A stretch of DNA of 64,000 bases. It comes from an uncultured Chloroflexota bacterium. GTDB taxonomy: Bacteria; Chloroflexota; Anaerolineae; Aggregatilineales; Phototrophicaceae. Of this stretch, positions 27,934 through 36,629 are shown piece after piece. Numbering within the stretch: the stretch's first letter is position 1; every line of letters begins with the position of its first letter. The stretch covers positions 62,001 through 126,000 of the forward strand of contig CALJKV010000103.1 of the NCBI GenBank assembly GCA_937974245.1, given 5' to 3'. The notes beneath the pieces were generated by a model. That model had not been told where the DNA came from and searched no databases. It saw only the letters and a program-made list of their open reading frames with translations. Position numbers and translations under genes: made by a program.

Positions 27934-29535
27934 ATGGGACATACATTTTCGGTTGACTTTGGTACGACCAACACAGTAATTGCGCGTTGGGACGATAAAA
28001 CCAGCGTAGCAGAGATCATCACGGTTCCCGGCTTGAGTACCCAGCTTGTCAGCGGTTTGCCGGCGTTGATCCCTTCACTGGTCTATGTGAAGGATGGCGC
28101 GACAGGGGAAATTGTCGCTGGGCAGCAGGTACGCGATAACAGACTCGATCATGAGCTCGATAATCGCCTCTTTAGGAACTTTAAACGTGGTATTGTCAGC
28201 TATCCTGCACCCGCGCCCCGCGAGATTGACGGCGTGGAGTGGGCTGATCGCCAGGCTGGACGGAGCTTCATCAGACACCTTATCAGCACGCTGTCGTCTT
28301 GTGAGGCTGACATTGATCAATTGGTACTGACTGCGCCGGTTGCCTCGTTTGAGGGCTACCTGGGCTGGCTCAATGGTGTGATTGACGAAATTTCGCCGGA
28401 CAAAATCCGCATCGTGGATGAGTCAACCGCCGCCGCTCTGGGCTATACCATTACAAAGCCGGGCGCGGTGGTCCTGGTATTCGATTTTGGCGGTGGGACT
28501 CTTGATCTGTCGCTGGTGCAACTCCCCGAAAACCGGGAAAAGACAGGTGGTATCCTCAACCGACTGCTCAAGGGCGGTTCGACCCAACACGTGGCTAAGG
28601 TTGTCGCCAAGGCCGGTCGCATTATCGGTGGCAGCGACATTGACCAGTGGCTCTTGGCCGACGTACTCCAGCGTACCGGGCTGGGACCAAAAGACCTGGG
28701 GAATAATTATGCCAGTGTATTGACGCAGTGCGAACAGGCGAAAATACTACTTTCTGCCCAAGACAGCGCGGCGATTACATTTGAAGCTGACGGCAAAACA
28801 CACGAAGTGGTAGTTACCCGCGACGAACTGGAAGCCTTGCTGGAATCCAAGGGCTTTTACACCGCGCTGCGCCGGGTGGTGGATAAAGTGATGCACGTTG
28901 CGCACCGGCGCGGGATTTTTAAGGAAGATATTCACTATGTACTGCTTGTAGGTGGAACCTCCCTGATGCCATCGGTACAGCGTACGCTAGGCCAGTACTT
29001 CACTGCGCAGGCCGTCTACGCTGATAAGCCCTTTACCTCGGTTGCTGAAGGGGCTCTGCAGGTTGCGGCGGGCTTCGGGCTGGATGATTATCTTATACAC
29101 AGCTACGGTATTCGCTTCCTGGATGGAGAAACGGGCAGCCATGCCTTTGATGAGTTTATCCCGATGGGGACGGGCTATCCGACCAAAGAGCCGGTTGAAG
29201 TCATTCTTGGTGCTGCCCATGAAGGCCAGCGGGACGTGGAATTTGTGATTGGCGAAATTGACAGTGACTCGGTGGCAATGATCGAAGTCCAATATGAGCA
29301 TGGGCAGGCGTTCTTTGTGGCGGATGCCAACATAGCCGGTCAGCAGATTATCCCGCTGAATGAAGAAGGCGCACTGAAAATGCTGGCGAGGCTCGACCCG
29401 AGCGGCACGTCGGGGGAAGATCGGTTGGTAGCAGCCTTTTCGATTGATGAGCGGCGGCAGCTTCGGATGACTGTTACCGATCTGAAGACGAAAAAGACGC
29501 TTGTGCAGGATGCTGTGGTCACCACACTGCGCTAG
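27934..29535 (+). CDS. Hsp70-like ATPase
   Basis: 533 residues. The actin-fold ATPase is clear: phosphate 1 loop SVDFGTTNTVIARWD near the N-terminus, phosphate 2 loop VFDFGGGTLDLSL and adenosine motif VLLVGGTSLMPSVQ. Compared with DnaK, the ATPase domain has an insertion around NRLLKGGSTQHV, and the substrate-binding part is short, beta-rich (about 390-533) and lacks the long lid. It is therefore a divergent Hsp70 rather than the housekeeping DnaK; no dnaJ or grpE is adjacent. ATG at 27934 is used since AGGA precedes it by five bases. A HEAT-repeat protein follows after 15 bases. Confidence 0.88.
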   Translation: MGHTFSVDFGTTNTVIARWDDKTSVAEIITVPGLSTQLVSGLPALIPSLVYVKDGATGEIVAGQQVRDNRLDHELDNRLFRNFKRGIVSYPAPAPREIDGVEWADRQAGRSFIRHLISTLSSCEADIDQLVLTAPVASFEGYLGWLNGVIDEISPDKIRIVDESTAAALGYTITKPGAVVLVFDFGGGTLDLSLVQLPENREKTGGILNRLLKGGSTQHVAKVVAKAGRIIGGSDIDQWLLADVLQRTGLGPKDLGNNYASVLTQCEQAKILLSAQDSAAITFEADGKTHEVVVTRDELEALLESKGFYTALRRVVDKVMHVAHRRGIFKEDIHYVLLVGGTSLMPSVQRTLGQYFTAQAVYADKPFTSVAEGALQVAAGFGLDDYLIHSYGIRFLDGETGSHAFDEFIPMGTGYPTKEPVEVILGAAHEGQRDVEFVIGEIDSDSVAMIEVQYEHGQAFFVADANIAGQQIIPLNEEGALKMLARLDPSGTSGEDRLVAAFSIDERRQLRMTVTDLKTKKTLVQDAVVTTLR

Positions 29536-29550
29536 GGGAGGGGATACACG

Positions 29551-30678
29551 ATGACACAACCGACAACCATTACCGGACGTGAACCCAGTCTGGCGCTCAA
29601 CAAAGTCAAACACGGTAAACGTCGCCTCTCTATCCGGCATGTGGCGACAATGCTTAACGTGCTTCCGCCTGATGCGATTTCTTTGGATGCGGCGGCGGAA
29701 ATGCTGCGTAATGAGGAGTTTTTTGTACGCTATAACGCAGCCAAGCTGTTAAGCCGACGCGGGGATCGTGAAGCGCGTCTGGTGATTCAGGAGGCGCTCA
29801 GTGACGATAACCCGCGTACCCGTGCGACAGCAGCGCGTCACCTGTATGGCTTTTCCTGGTTTTCCGCGGAGCCGTTGATCAAACACGCGCTCAAGGATGG
29901 CGACTCGCGTGTACGCGAAGGGGCCATCTATGCTCTGTGTGACCTGCGCGAACTCAATGCCTACCAGTTGATGATAACTGTCCTTAAGAATGAAGAAGAC
30001 AGTGTGCGGGCGGCAGCAGCCTGGGGGCTGCGTGAGTGCCAGGACGCGGCGGCAGTGCCGGTGTTACAAGTTGTCATGGAAGCGAAAGACCCCGAAATAC
30101 GCACCAAGGCGCTGGAGGCTTTAGGCGCGAACAATATGCCTCAGGCGATTCCGGTGGTGCGAAATGCGATTAACGACCCGGAGCCGGATGTCAAATATGC
30201 GGCGACACTCAGTCTGCTGGAACTGGCCGGGGAAGCCTGGCTAGAAGAGCTATCAGGCGTGATCGGGCGGACAAATGGCGTCACGCGGGAACAGGTCTTG
30301 AAAGGCTTTTTTCACGCCACAAACTATCTCAAAATAGATGTAGCCAAGACCAGTGCGGTGGATTTGCTGATTGATGCCCTGGAAACCGCGCTGCTGGACG
30401 ACCTGGCCGCTACCCGTATGGCTGTCACCTGGCCGTTGGCCTGGATGCGCCACGAACGCACGCCAGGTATTTTGCGCCGGGCATATAATCTGGAAACGGA
30501 CAGCGGCGTGAAGGCGCAGATTGTCCGTATTGCGACCAGCCTGCGTTCAGAAGATGATACCCATCCCAGCGCAGTCGTGGCCGAGGAGATTCTGAAAGAT
30601 GCGCTCAGGAATGCTGATGAGATTGTAAAAAAAGCGGCGGATGGGATCGTCTCCCAACGCGCCGCTGCTAGATTGTAG
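29551..30678 (+). CDS. HEAT-repeat (PBS-lyase-like) protein
   Basis: 375 residues, with at least six HEAT/armadillo-type helical pairs from about 45 to 230 (FFVRYNAAKLLSRRGDREAR, SVRAAAAWGLRECQDAAAVP, EIRTKALEALGANNMPQAIP) and a less regular C-terminal half. Such solenoids bind proteins. Cotranscribed with the Hsp70-like gene, so it could act as its partner or exchange factor (inference). GAGGGGAT precedes the ATG. Confidence 0.82.
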   Translation: MTQPTTITGREPSLALNKVKHGKRRLSIRHVATMLNVLPPDAISLDAAAEMLRNEEFFVRYNAAKLLSRRGDREARLVIQEALSDDNPRTRATAARHLYGFSWFSAEPLIKHALKDGDSRVREGAIYALCDLRELNAYQLMITVLKNEEDSVRAAAAWGLRECQDAAAVPVLQVVMEAKDPEIRTKALEALGANNMPQAIPVVRNAINDPEPDVKYAATLSLLELAGEAWLEELSGVIGRTNGVTREQVLKGFFHATNYLKIDVAKTSAVDLLIDALETALLDDLAATRMAVTWPLAWMRHERTPGILRRAYNLETDSGVKAQIVRIATSLRSEDDTHPSAVVAEEILKDALRNADEIVKKAADGIVSQRAAARL

Positions 30679-30699
30679 TGTGCGAACGAGGTGATGATA

Positions 30700-30725
30700 G
30701 TGAGGGACGCTTAGTGCGCTCTCAC
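30700..30725. terminator. Hairpin between convergent genes
   Basis: GTGAG and CTCAC arms with an inner CGC/GCG pair lie between two genes that end toward each other. No T-run on the plus strand. Weak candidate. Confidence 0.3.
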
Positions 30726-30757
30726 CGGGCAATACCTGTATCGTCCCCAAAAAGGTC

Positions 30758-31186
30758 CTAATTGTCCTGTGGTTTTTCTTTCATCAGGCGGGCGTAGCAG
30801 CCTTCCCACAGCGATTCTTTTCGCGTCAGTTTGGTGATCTTGACGTCGGCAAAACGTGGAAGCAGTTTGAGCATTACCGGTGGCAGGTTCTCCCAATGGC
30901 CCCCCAGCACTAACCCCTGTAACTGGTCGGCCATATCACCGGCCCAGTACCAGCGCTGCCGGAGTTCCTCGGCCTTGACCCAATAATCCCGTTTTTCCCA
31001 GGCCAGTGCCGACTGGTCAATGCCCGCATCAATTTCGCGCAGGCAGTAGACCAATAGGGCGGCCATGTCCTTTGTGTTGTCGTCCACAGTGGTTTGCTGG
31101 CTCAAACGGCGCAGCAGTTCCGCAGAAGTCCGCATGAGTTGGTTGCGTTGTTTGCCGGTGCTGTCTGGGTTAATTACTCGCCCCAT
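30758..31186 (-). CDS. Protein of unknown function
   Basis: 142 residues, largely helical, with no membrane segment (SAELLRRLSQQTTVDDN, LREIDAGIDQSALAWEKRDY). Family unknown to me, though helical proteins of this sort are found in other Chloroflexota. AAGGAG lies eleven bases before ATG 31186. Third gene of a minus-strand unit that faces the Hsp70/HEAT pair. Confidence 0.55.
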   Translation of the reverse strand: MGRVINPDSTGKQRNQLMRTSAELLRRLSQQTTVDDNTKDMAALLVYCLREIDAGIDQSALAWEKRDYWVKAEELRQRWYWAGDMADQLQGLVLGGHWENLPPVMLKLLPRFADVKITKLTRKESLWEGCYARLMKEKPQDN

Positions 31187-31287
31187 GCCGCTGTTCTCTC
31201 CTTCTTGTCTTTTGAACTGAAATAGCAAAGGGGCTGTTCACCCCTGAATGCTGCTGGTCTTATAGAATCCACCCGGTAATCCGCACG

Positions 31288-31728
31288 CTATTCTTGCTCA
31301 AACGGGCGAATACCTTTGTAAATACGCATCGTGCTGAAAGTTCGCAGGATGGTTGCGGCGGGACGGTCGGTGCGTTCGGCTAATTCTCTGGCATTCAACG
31401 GCAGATTGCCGTTCGCCAGAAAGACGCGGAACACGCTGTCCACCAGGGAAGTCTGGGCATTGATGAAGTTTGGGTCTTCCGCCGCAATCTGGATAGCCAG
31501 TTTCAATTGGTCAAGCTGAAAAACCTCACCGGTTGCCGGGTCAATATAATCCACTGCCTGGCTGCCGTCATTATCTGCCTGGCTCAATTCATCGCGCTGC
31601 TCTGGCAGCAAGTGGCTGAGCAGGTAAATGTGTAGGTCGTCTGGTGAGCGGTCCCACCACGAATAGTCAATATGAAACTTGGTGTCCAGGGTGGGTTTGA
31701 TGAGTGCGCTGGGTCTATCACCTGACAT
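31288..31728 (-). CDS. Unknown protein with C-terminal HTH-like segment
   Basis: 146 residues. The C-terminal part (NARELAERTDRPAATILRTF) has the spacing of a helix-turn-helix, suggesting nucleic-acid binding. The N-terminal part includes an acidic, Trp-containing stretch (HIDYSWWDRSPDDLHIYLL). Family not recognised. Follows its upstream neighbour by ten bases. Confidence 0.6.
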   Translation of the reverse strand: MSGDRPSALIKPTLDTKFHIDYSWWDRSPDDLHIYLLSHLLPEQRDELSQADNDGSQAVDYIDPATGEVFQLDQLKLAIQIAAEDPNFINAQTSLVDSVFRVFLANGNLPLNARELAERTDRPAATILRTFSTMRIYKGIRPFEQE

Positions 31729-31738
31729 CGGGCTGCTC

Positions 31739-33331
31739 CTAATCGCTTGTTAATTTCCAGTAATGGTCGCCCACCGTCTGGAAATCGGGATTAGCGATCA
31801 GCGTGGCGAAAATCGGGCCGGGCGGGCAGCGGCGGATGATGTTGACGGCGCTGTAAATCGTTTTGGCATGGGCCGTTCCCTGTGGTGTTAAACGCCCCAG
31901 TGCCGGGATGATAATCTTCAGGATAGAGGATAGTGCCTTCTTTTGCTGCTGTGCTGTCTGGAAGAAGCCATCCACCATTGCCAGTTCATCTGCGCCCAGG
32001 ATCATCAAGTCATCATACTCGGCGCCAATCGCACGCCGGTGATTCTCAAAGGCGATCTGGTTGTTTTGCGACGTAATCAGGCGGATCCACTCAGTGCGTG
32101 GGCGATGCCCATTATATGAAATTGCGACTTTGCCCGGTTCGTCTTCCCGGAAGACGTTCACGTACGCGCCAATTGGCAGGCGGTGTTTGCGGTAATAGGG
32201 GGCAAGGCCATGAACAAAACGCGAGTTTCTGACAACCCAGCAGGGGAACTCTTCACCGTCTTCATCGTCTACTACCGTGACCCATACGCGCGGGGTGCTG
32301 CGAGCGGTGGGGAAGATTGGCCGCGTCTTGGCGTTCAATGGGAATGTCCCCATACGGCGATGCGGGTAGATGAGTGTGATGGTTACTTCATCCAGCGGGT
32401 CATCCAGCGGCATATCGGGAATATCCGAAAGCTCGTCACAGATTTCCTGTTCGAGCCCACGCAGATTGGTATCCAGAAGTTCCGGATCGTAATCAATTGT
32501 GCTGTAGGCCAGCATGGGCGGGACGTGCAACACTTCTTTTGGCTCTAACCGCGTCAAACTCCAGAGGATTTCCCCGCTTGGGCCGACTTCATCAAATCGG
32601 CTGTCATTGTTCAGGGCATAATTCATTGAAAACACCTGGAGTTCCTGCGGGGCGTTTTCCAGTCCCCCGATTTCTTCCAGAATCGTTTCAGTTGACAATG
32701 GGACGCCTTCGGCCAGGTCAAGTACGGCTTCGGCCAGGTTAATGTGACCGATGTTAACATCCACCAGGAGTGCCCGCGGGAACCATTTCCCAGTCAATAG
32801 AACCAGATCGTCCGCGGCATTGAGCTTGCGATCCAACGCCGCGATGATTTCTTTGCCGTTGGCCGCCAATATCTCGTCTGCACTGGGCGATTCAGTCGGC
32901 AGGAAGCTGCTTTCTGCACCTTCGGATTCTTCAGACAGGGCGTGTGGGGTCTTCAGCTCGCTAGCGAATTCCCTGAGGGGCTGTTTATTCAGTTTGTCGT
33001 TTTCAAACCGGACAGCAATCGCTGTGAAATCACCGTAGCTGCTGGCATTTTTGCCAGGGCGGGCGCTCACGACTTTCGCTACTTCAAAATTGACTGCCGG
33101 GAAGATCACCTTTGTCCCTGCTGGAAAATGTCCGGCGGGCGTGTATGGTTGAACGTCTTTGTAACGCGCTTCCAGTTCGGCGATTTCTTGTTGTATTCGG
33201 TTCTCGATGAGGGCGCGGGCGAGGTCATCGCTGCTGAGGGGGGTTTCACGTTCCAGCAGCAGGCCGGTTAATAATTCAAGATCATCTTCTGTGATGATAA
33301 AGTTGCGCGCCCAGTGTTGAGCTGGCACCAA
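31739..33331 (-). CDS. Unknown protein with winged-helix (HARE-HTH-like) motifs
   Basis: 530 residues, soluble. Two places carry the 'F..VG....W.L' ending typical of HARE-HTH/winged-helix domains: DSRFDEVGPSGEILWSL (about 237-253) and NPDFQTVGDHYWKL near the C-terminus. The N-terminal ELLTGLLLERETPLSSDDLA may be another helical DNA-binding-like unit. No catalytic motif is seen. Translation may begin at TTG 33331 or GTG 33328, both after GGAGG. First gene of the three-gene unit; it shares a 228-base divergent region with rpmH. Confidence 0.6.
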   Translation of the reverse strand: MVPAQHWARNFIITEDDLELLTGLLLERETPLSSDDLARALIENRIQQEIAELEARYKDVQPYTPAGHFPAGTKVIFPAVNFEVAKVVSARPGKNASSYGDFTAIAVRFENDKLNKQPLREFASELKTPHALSEESEGAESSFLPTESPSADEILAANGKEIIAALDRKLNAADDLVLLTGKWFPRALLVDVNIGHINLAEAVLDLAEGVPLSTETILEEIGGLENAPQELQVFSMNYALNNDSRFDEVGPSGEILWSLTRLEPKEVLHVPPMLAYSTIDYDPELLDTNLRGLEQEICDELSDIPDMPLDDPLDEVTITLIYPHRRMGTFPLNAKTRPIFPTARSTPRVWVTVVDDEDGEEFPCWVVRNSRFVHGLAPYYRKHRLPIGAYVNVFREDEPGKVAISYNGHRPRTEWIRLITSQNNQIAFENHRRAIGAEYDDLMILGADELAMVDGFFQTAQQQKKALSSILKIIIPALGRLTPQGTAHAKTIYSAVNIIRRCPPGPIFATLIANPDFQTVGDHYWKLTSD

Positions 33332-33488
33332 TAGTAGCCTCCAGTTGGCATGGCAGGGGAATTATAACGAAAAGTGTTGGCAGATAAACAAGGAATAATT
33401 CCATCCTTGCTCAACCAAATTATGAATTGATAGCTATAAACTGATTGTTCATTATACTGGACAAACTGAGCACTTGGCAAGCGTTGGG

Positions 33489-33517
33489 TTGACCGCCGTT
33501 TTCCGGTAGGCTATACT
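33489..33517 (+). promoter_or_regulatory. Sigma-70 promoter of the rpmH-rnpA operon
   Basis: TTGACC, exactly 17 bases, then TATACT, 42 bases before the rpmH ATG. This is the best housekeeping promoter in the window and suits a highly expressed ribosomal protein gene. Confidence 0.8.
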
Positions 33518-33559
33518 AAACGCCGGTATTGTTCTGTTGAGACTTGAGGGTAAACAAAG

Positions 33560-33736
33560 ATGGCTACAAAGCGAACCTGGCAGCCCAAAATTCGCCGCCG
33601 TAAGCGTGTTCATGGATTTCGCCAGCGGATGCAAACGCGGGGCGGACGGAATGTGCTGAAGGCACGGCGGACGCGTGGTCGGCATGTGCTGACCGTCACG
33701 CCAAATCATGTTAAGAAAGTGAACTGGAACGCCTAA
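33560..33736 (+). CDS. rpmH: Ribosomal protein L34
   Basis: A 58-residue, very basic protein: begins MATKRTWQPKIRRRKRVHGF, continues RQRMQTRGGRNVLKARRTRG, and ends in HVLTVTPNHVKKVNWNA. The core (KRTWQP, HGF, RM.T..GR.VL..RR.KGR) is diagnostic for L34 of the large subunit. Usual L34 has 44-47 residues, so the last twelve or so are an extension. GAGGG lies nine bases before the ATG. The rnpA gene starts eight bases after the stop. Confidence 0.96.
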   Translation: MATKRTWQPKIRRRKRVHGFRQRMQTRGGRNVLKARRTRGRHVLTVTPNHVKKVNWNA

Positions 33737-33744
33737 GGTCGTGG

Positions 33745-34092
33745 ATGCAGCGGCGTTTTCGGCTTCGCCACCCTGCTGATTTTGCACACCTTCGCCGGAA
33801 CGGGCGGACATACCGCCACCGGCTGCTGGTGGTCAGTTGTGCTCCCAATGGGCTGTCGCACAATCGGTACGGCTTCATTACTGTTAAACGTTTGGGCAAC
33901 GCCGTAACCCGAAACCGGGTGCGGCGTTTGTTGCGGGAAGCCGTGCGCCTGTTGCATCCTCATCTGCGTGCCGGGTATGATGTGGTGTTTATCGCACGAG
34001 ATGGGTTGGTTGGGCAACCTTTAGCGGTTGTCCAACGTATTCTGAATCAGTTGGCTGTGCAGGCCGAGCTAAACGAAAGTGAGGCGGCATGA
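33745..34092 (+). CDS. rnpA: Ribonuclease P protein component
   Basis: 115 residues with the RNR signature NAVTRNRVRRLLREAVR. It binds the RNase P RNA and precursor tRNA during 5' maturation. Placement directly after rpmH and overlapping yidD by four bases (ATGA) is the classical arrangement. Confidence 0.95.
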   Translation: MQRRFRLRHPADFAHLRRNGRTYRHRLLVVSCAPNGLSHNRYGFITVKRLGNAVTRNRVRRLLREAVRLLHPHLRAGYDVVFIARDGLVGQPLAVVQRILNQLAVQAELNESEAA

Positions 34093-34346
34093 AACGAGTG
34101 TCATTACTACTCATCCGGTTTTATCAACGGTTTATCTCGCCTGCGCTGCCGCCGAGTTGTATCTATGAGCCGTCTTGTTCCCGTTACACTTACGAGGCAA
34201 TTGAACGGTATGGGTTTTTTCGAGGGGGTTGGTTGGGTGTCAAACGCATTTCACGCTGCCATCCCTTTCATGAAGGTGGGTATGACCCTGTTCCCGACCT
34301 GGACGATCACCATAAACACGAACACGAACACGGGTCGGTAAGTTAG
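34089..34346 (+). CDS. yidD: Membrane protein insertion efficiency factor YidD
   Basis: 85 residues with the family core RFYQRFISPALPPSCIYEPS and CSRYTYEAIERYG. The small membrane-associated protein assists YidC-dependent insertion. The C-terminal His/Glu-rich tail (DDHHKHEHEHG) is unusual and could bind metal. Overlaps rnpA. Confidence 0.94.
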   Translation: MKRVSLLLIRFYQRFISPALPPSCIYEPSCSRYTYEAIERYGFFRGGWLGVKRISRCHPFHEGGYDPVPDLDDHHKHEHEHGSVS

Positions 34347-34407
34347 CTGGTTTCTGGGGCATGTGTCGGAAGTGCAGACATACTGCTCTCGTTAACGAGG
34401 TGATTCA

Positions 34408-35586
34408 TTGAAGATCGCAAAGGCTTTTGTGCAATTACGCCTGGTTAGTATGGCGTTGATTTTGGTTCTGCTGGTTGCCGCCTGCGGCCCGGCGCCCCTG
34501 GGGACGAGTTGGGCCGCGGTAACGCTGGTCGGTAACGACCAGAATATCCTGCTGGCGTTCAATAACCAGACTGTATTGGTGAACCCTTCTGATGGCAGCG
34601 CCGTCAAGCTGCTCAACTCCGATGGAGAAATTCGCCTGGATGACCAGGGTAATCCCCGAATCTGGAAAGTAACTGGGAGTGACGCCCAGACCCTCTTTTT
34701 CTCCAACCCAATTGTGGAAAACGAAGAAACGCTGATTATCGGTTCCTACAATCAGAAATTCTTCCGGGTGGATGTTCCAACCGCCCGCATCGAAAATCCC
34801 GAAGGTGTGGCGATTGAAGGCTATACCGGCCACATGGTCGCTAATCTGGTTGCCGACGAGAACCGGATATATGTCGGGTTAAGCAATCACGACCTGGTGG
34901 CGCTGGATCGAACCGATTTCTCGGTACAATGGACGGCCAAGACGGAACATGGTGTATGGTCTGAGCCGCTCTTGTTAGACGGCGTGCTATATTTTACATC
35001 GCTTGACCACTATTTATACGCGGTAGACGCCGCAACCGGCGATGCACGGTGGAAACTCGATCTTGAGGGCGCGGTCTTATCCACTCCGGTTTTCGCCAAT
35101 AACCGCCTGTATGTGGGTAGCTTTGCCCGCAAGGTTTTTGCGATTTCACTGGCCGGTGAGAAGTTGGATGAATACCTGACGAATGATTGGGTGTGGGGTT
35201 CGCCTACGATCATCGGGAACACTTTGTATATTGCTGACCTGGGCGGTTGGGTGTATGCCCTCGATATTGTTGATGGTCTGACCGAGGTGTGGCAGGCTAA
35301 AGTGGCTGAAAAATCGATCCGGCCCTCACCATTGGTGGTTGGCAGCACAGTGATTGTTGCGTCCAGTGACCAGAAAGTCTACTGGCTAAACGCTGATAAC
35401 GGCTTCATAAACTTTGCCCGCGAACTCACATCACCGATCTTTTCCGATCTACTCCTGATCGAAGCCAATGAAGCATTGGGGATCACTCAATCGATGGTCG
35501 TAGTCAGCACGATGTCACCAGCTGAAATGCTGGTTGCCTTTACAGTAGAGCAGGGTGAGCGCCGTTGGGTTCATGCCTTGCAGTAG
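34408..35586 (+). CDS. PQQ-like beta-propeller lipoprotein
   Basis: 392 residues. Lipobox LVAAC at about residue 26 after a hydrophobic stretch (SMALILVLLVAACGP) marks a membrane-anchored lipoprotein. Repeated blades are visible (LDGVLYFTSLDHYLYAVDAA, NNRLYVGSFARKVFAISLAG, GNTLYIADLGGWVYALDIVD, STVIVASSDQKVYWLNADNG), each of the PQQ/BamB type. It starts with TTG after GAGGTGAT. Its place between yidD and yidC suggests a link to membrane-protein assembly, but this is inference. Confidence 0.87.
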   Translation: MKIAKAFVQLRLVSMALILVLLVAACGPAPLGTSWAAVTLVGNDQNILLAFNNQTVLVNPSDGSAVKLLNSDGEIRLDDQGNPRIWKVTGSDAQTLFFSNPIVENEETLIIGSYNQKFFRVDVPTARIENPEGVAIEGYTGHMVANLVADENRIYVGLSNHDLVALDRTDFSVQWTAKTEHGVWSEPLLLDGVLYFTSLDHYLYAVDAATGDARWKLDLEGAVLSTPVFANNRLYVGSFARKVFAISLAGEKLDEYLTNDWVWGSPTIIGNTLYIADLGGWVYALDIVDGLTEVWQAKVAEKSIRPSPLVVGSTVIVASSDQKVYWLNADNGFINFARELTSPIFSDLLLIEANEALGITQSMVVVSTMSPAEMLVAFTVEQGERRWVHALQ

Positions 35587-35614
35587 CGTTTGAGATACGA
35601 GGAGTATAGAACGA

Positions 35615-36448
35615 ATGTGGGATTTAATCCTTAACCCGTTTGTCACGGTCATTACGCTGCTGTATTCGCTGCTGGCGAACAATGCTGTGCTGGCAATTGT
35701 GGTATTCACTATTCTGGTTCGTCTGGCAATGTATCCGTTGACTGCCCAGCAGCAGCGCTCGTCGGTTGCCATGCAGAATGTCCAACCGGAGATGAAGAAG
35801 ATCCAGGAAAAGTATAAGAACGACAAGGAAAAGCTGGCACAAGAGCAGATGAAGCTCTACAAAGAACATGGGGTCAACCCACTGGGCGGGTGTTTGCCGC
35901 TCTTGATCCAGTTCCCGATCTGGATTGGCCTGTATCAGGCGATTAACCATGCCCTTGCCGCGACGCCCCTGCAGTTGATTGATCTTTCCGGGCGGTTTCT
36001 GGTTACTGGCCTTGACCATCTGGTGCCGCTGAATAATGTGTTTCTGGGCATTGACCTGACACAGCCGCCGACCATTAATCCGATCTATGCGATGGGGCTG
36101 CCGGTGTTGGTGCTGGCGACTTCCTGGCTACAGTCCAAACTCATGGTTCCTTCGACCCCTGCTGGTGGCAACAAGGACGGCAAGCCTGACCAGGCGCAGG
36201 CCATGACACAATCCATGACCACCATTATGCCGCTCATGATGGGCTTCTTCTCCCTGTCCTTTTCGGTGGGGCTGTCCATCTATTTTGTGGTGTCAAATGT
36301 GATTACGATTGTGCAGTATAGCATGATGGGTAAAATGGATTGGAAGCAGGTGTTGAGTTTAGGCGGTGGCGGCGGGCAAACCCCGGCTGTCATCGAAAGC
36401 AAGCCCGCCCCCCAAAAAGCGAAACCGAAGTCAGGTAAGGCCAAGTAG
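35615..36448 (+). CDS. yidC: Membrane protein insertase YidC/Oxa1
   Basis: 277 residues, without the large periplasmic domain of proteobacterial YidC, as in organisms with a single membrane. Conserved features are VRLAMYPLTAQQQRS (with the groove arginine), the coiled cytoplasmic hairpin QPEMKKIQEKYKNDKEK and the loop GVNPLGGCLPLLIQFPIWIG. The C-terminus is basic (PQKAKPKSGKAK), as in ribosome-binding homologues. GAGGAG precedes the ATG by ten bases. Confidence 0.95.
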   Translation: MWDLILNPFVTVITLLYSLLANNAVLAIVVFTILVRLAMYPLTAQQQRSSVAMQNVQPEMKKIQEKYKNDKEKLAQEQMKLYKEHGVNPLGGCLPLLIQFPIWIGLYQAINHALAATPLQLIDLSGRFLVTGLDHLVPLNNVFLGIDLTQPPTINPIYAMGLPVLVLATSWLQSKLMVPSTPAGGNKDGKPDQAQAMTQSMTTIMPLMMGFFSLSFSVGLSIYFVVSNVITIVQYSMMGKMDWKQVLSLGGGGGQTPAVIESKPAPQKAKPKSGKAK

Positions 36449-36479
36449 TAGCGCCTGCCTTTGAGTTGGTGTTATCATG

Positions 36480-36508
36480 CAAGGGGCTTATGCCCCTTGT
36501 TCGCAATC
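36480..36508 (+). terminator. Hairpin terminator after yidC
   Basis: CAAGGGGC and GCCCCTTG pair perfectly around TTAT, followed by TTCGCAATCTTTT. Nearly the same arms return at 38334-38358. Confidence 0.6.
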
Positions 36509-36629
36509 TTTTGCGCGAATGCGTGGAAAGACCAGAACAAACCGGCCTGGCATGATTGTTATGCCGCTGCGGTTAACTCTGTGAATGGAACTTTCCATAG
36601 TTATTAGTTTATTGAAATAAGGATTCTGG

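Noticed and set aside
33332..33559. Replication origin next to rpmH
   Set aside because: rpmH is often near dnaA/oriC, but there is no dnaA in the window and no TTATCCACA-type boxes in this gap; only promoters are seen.
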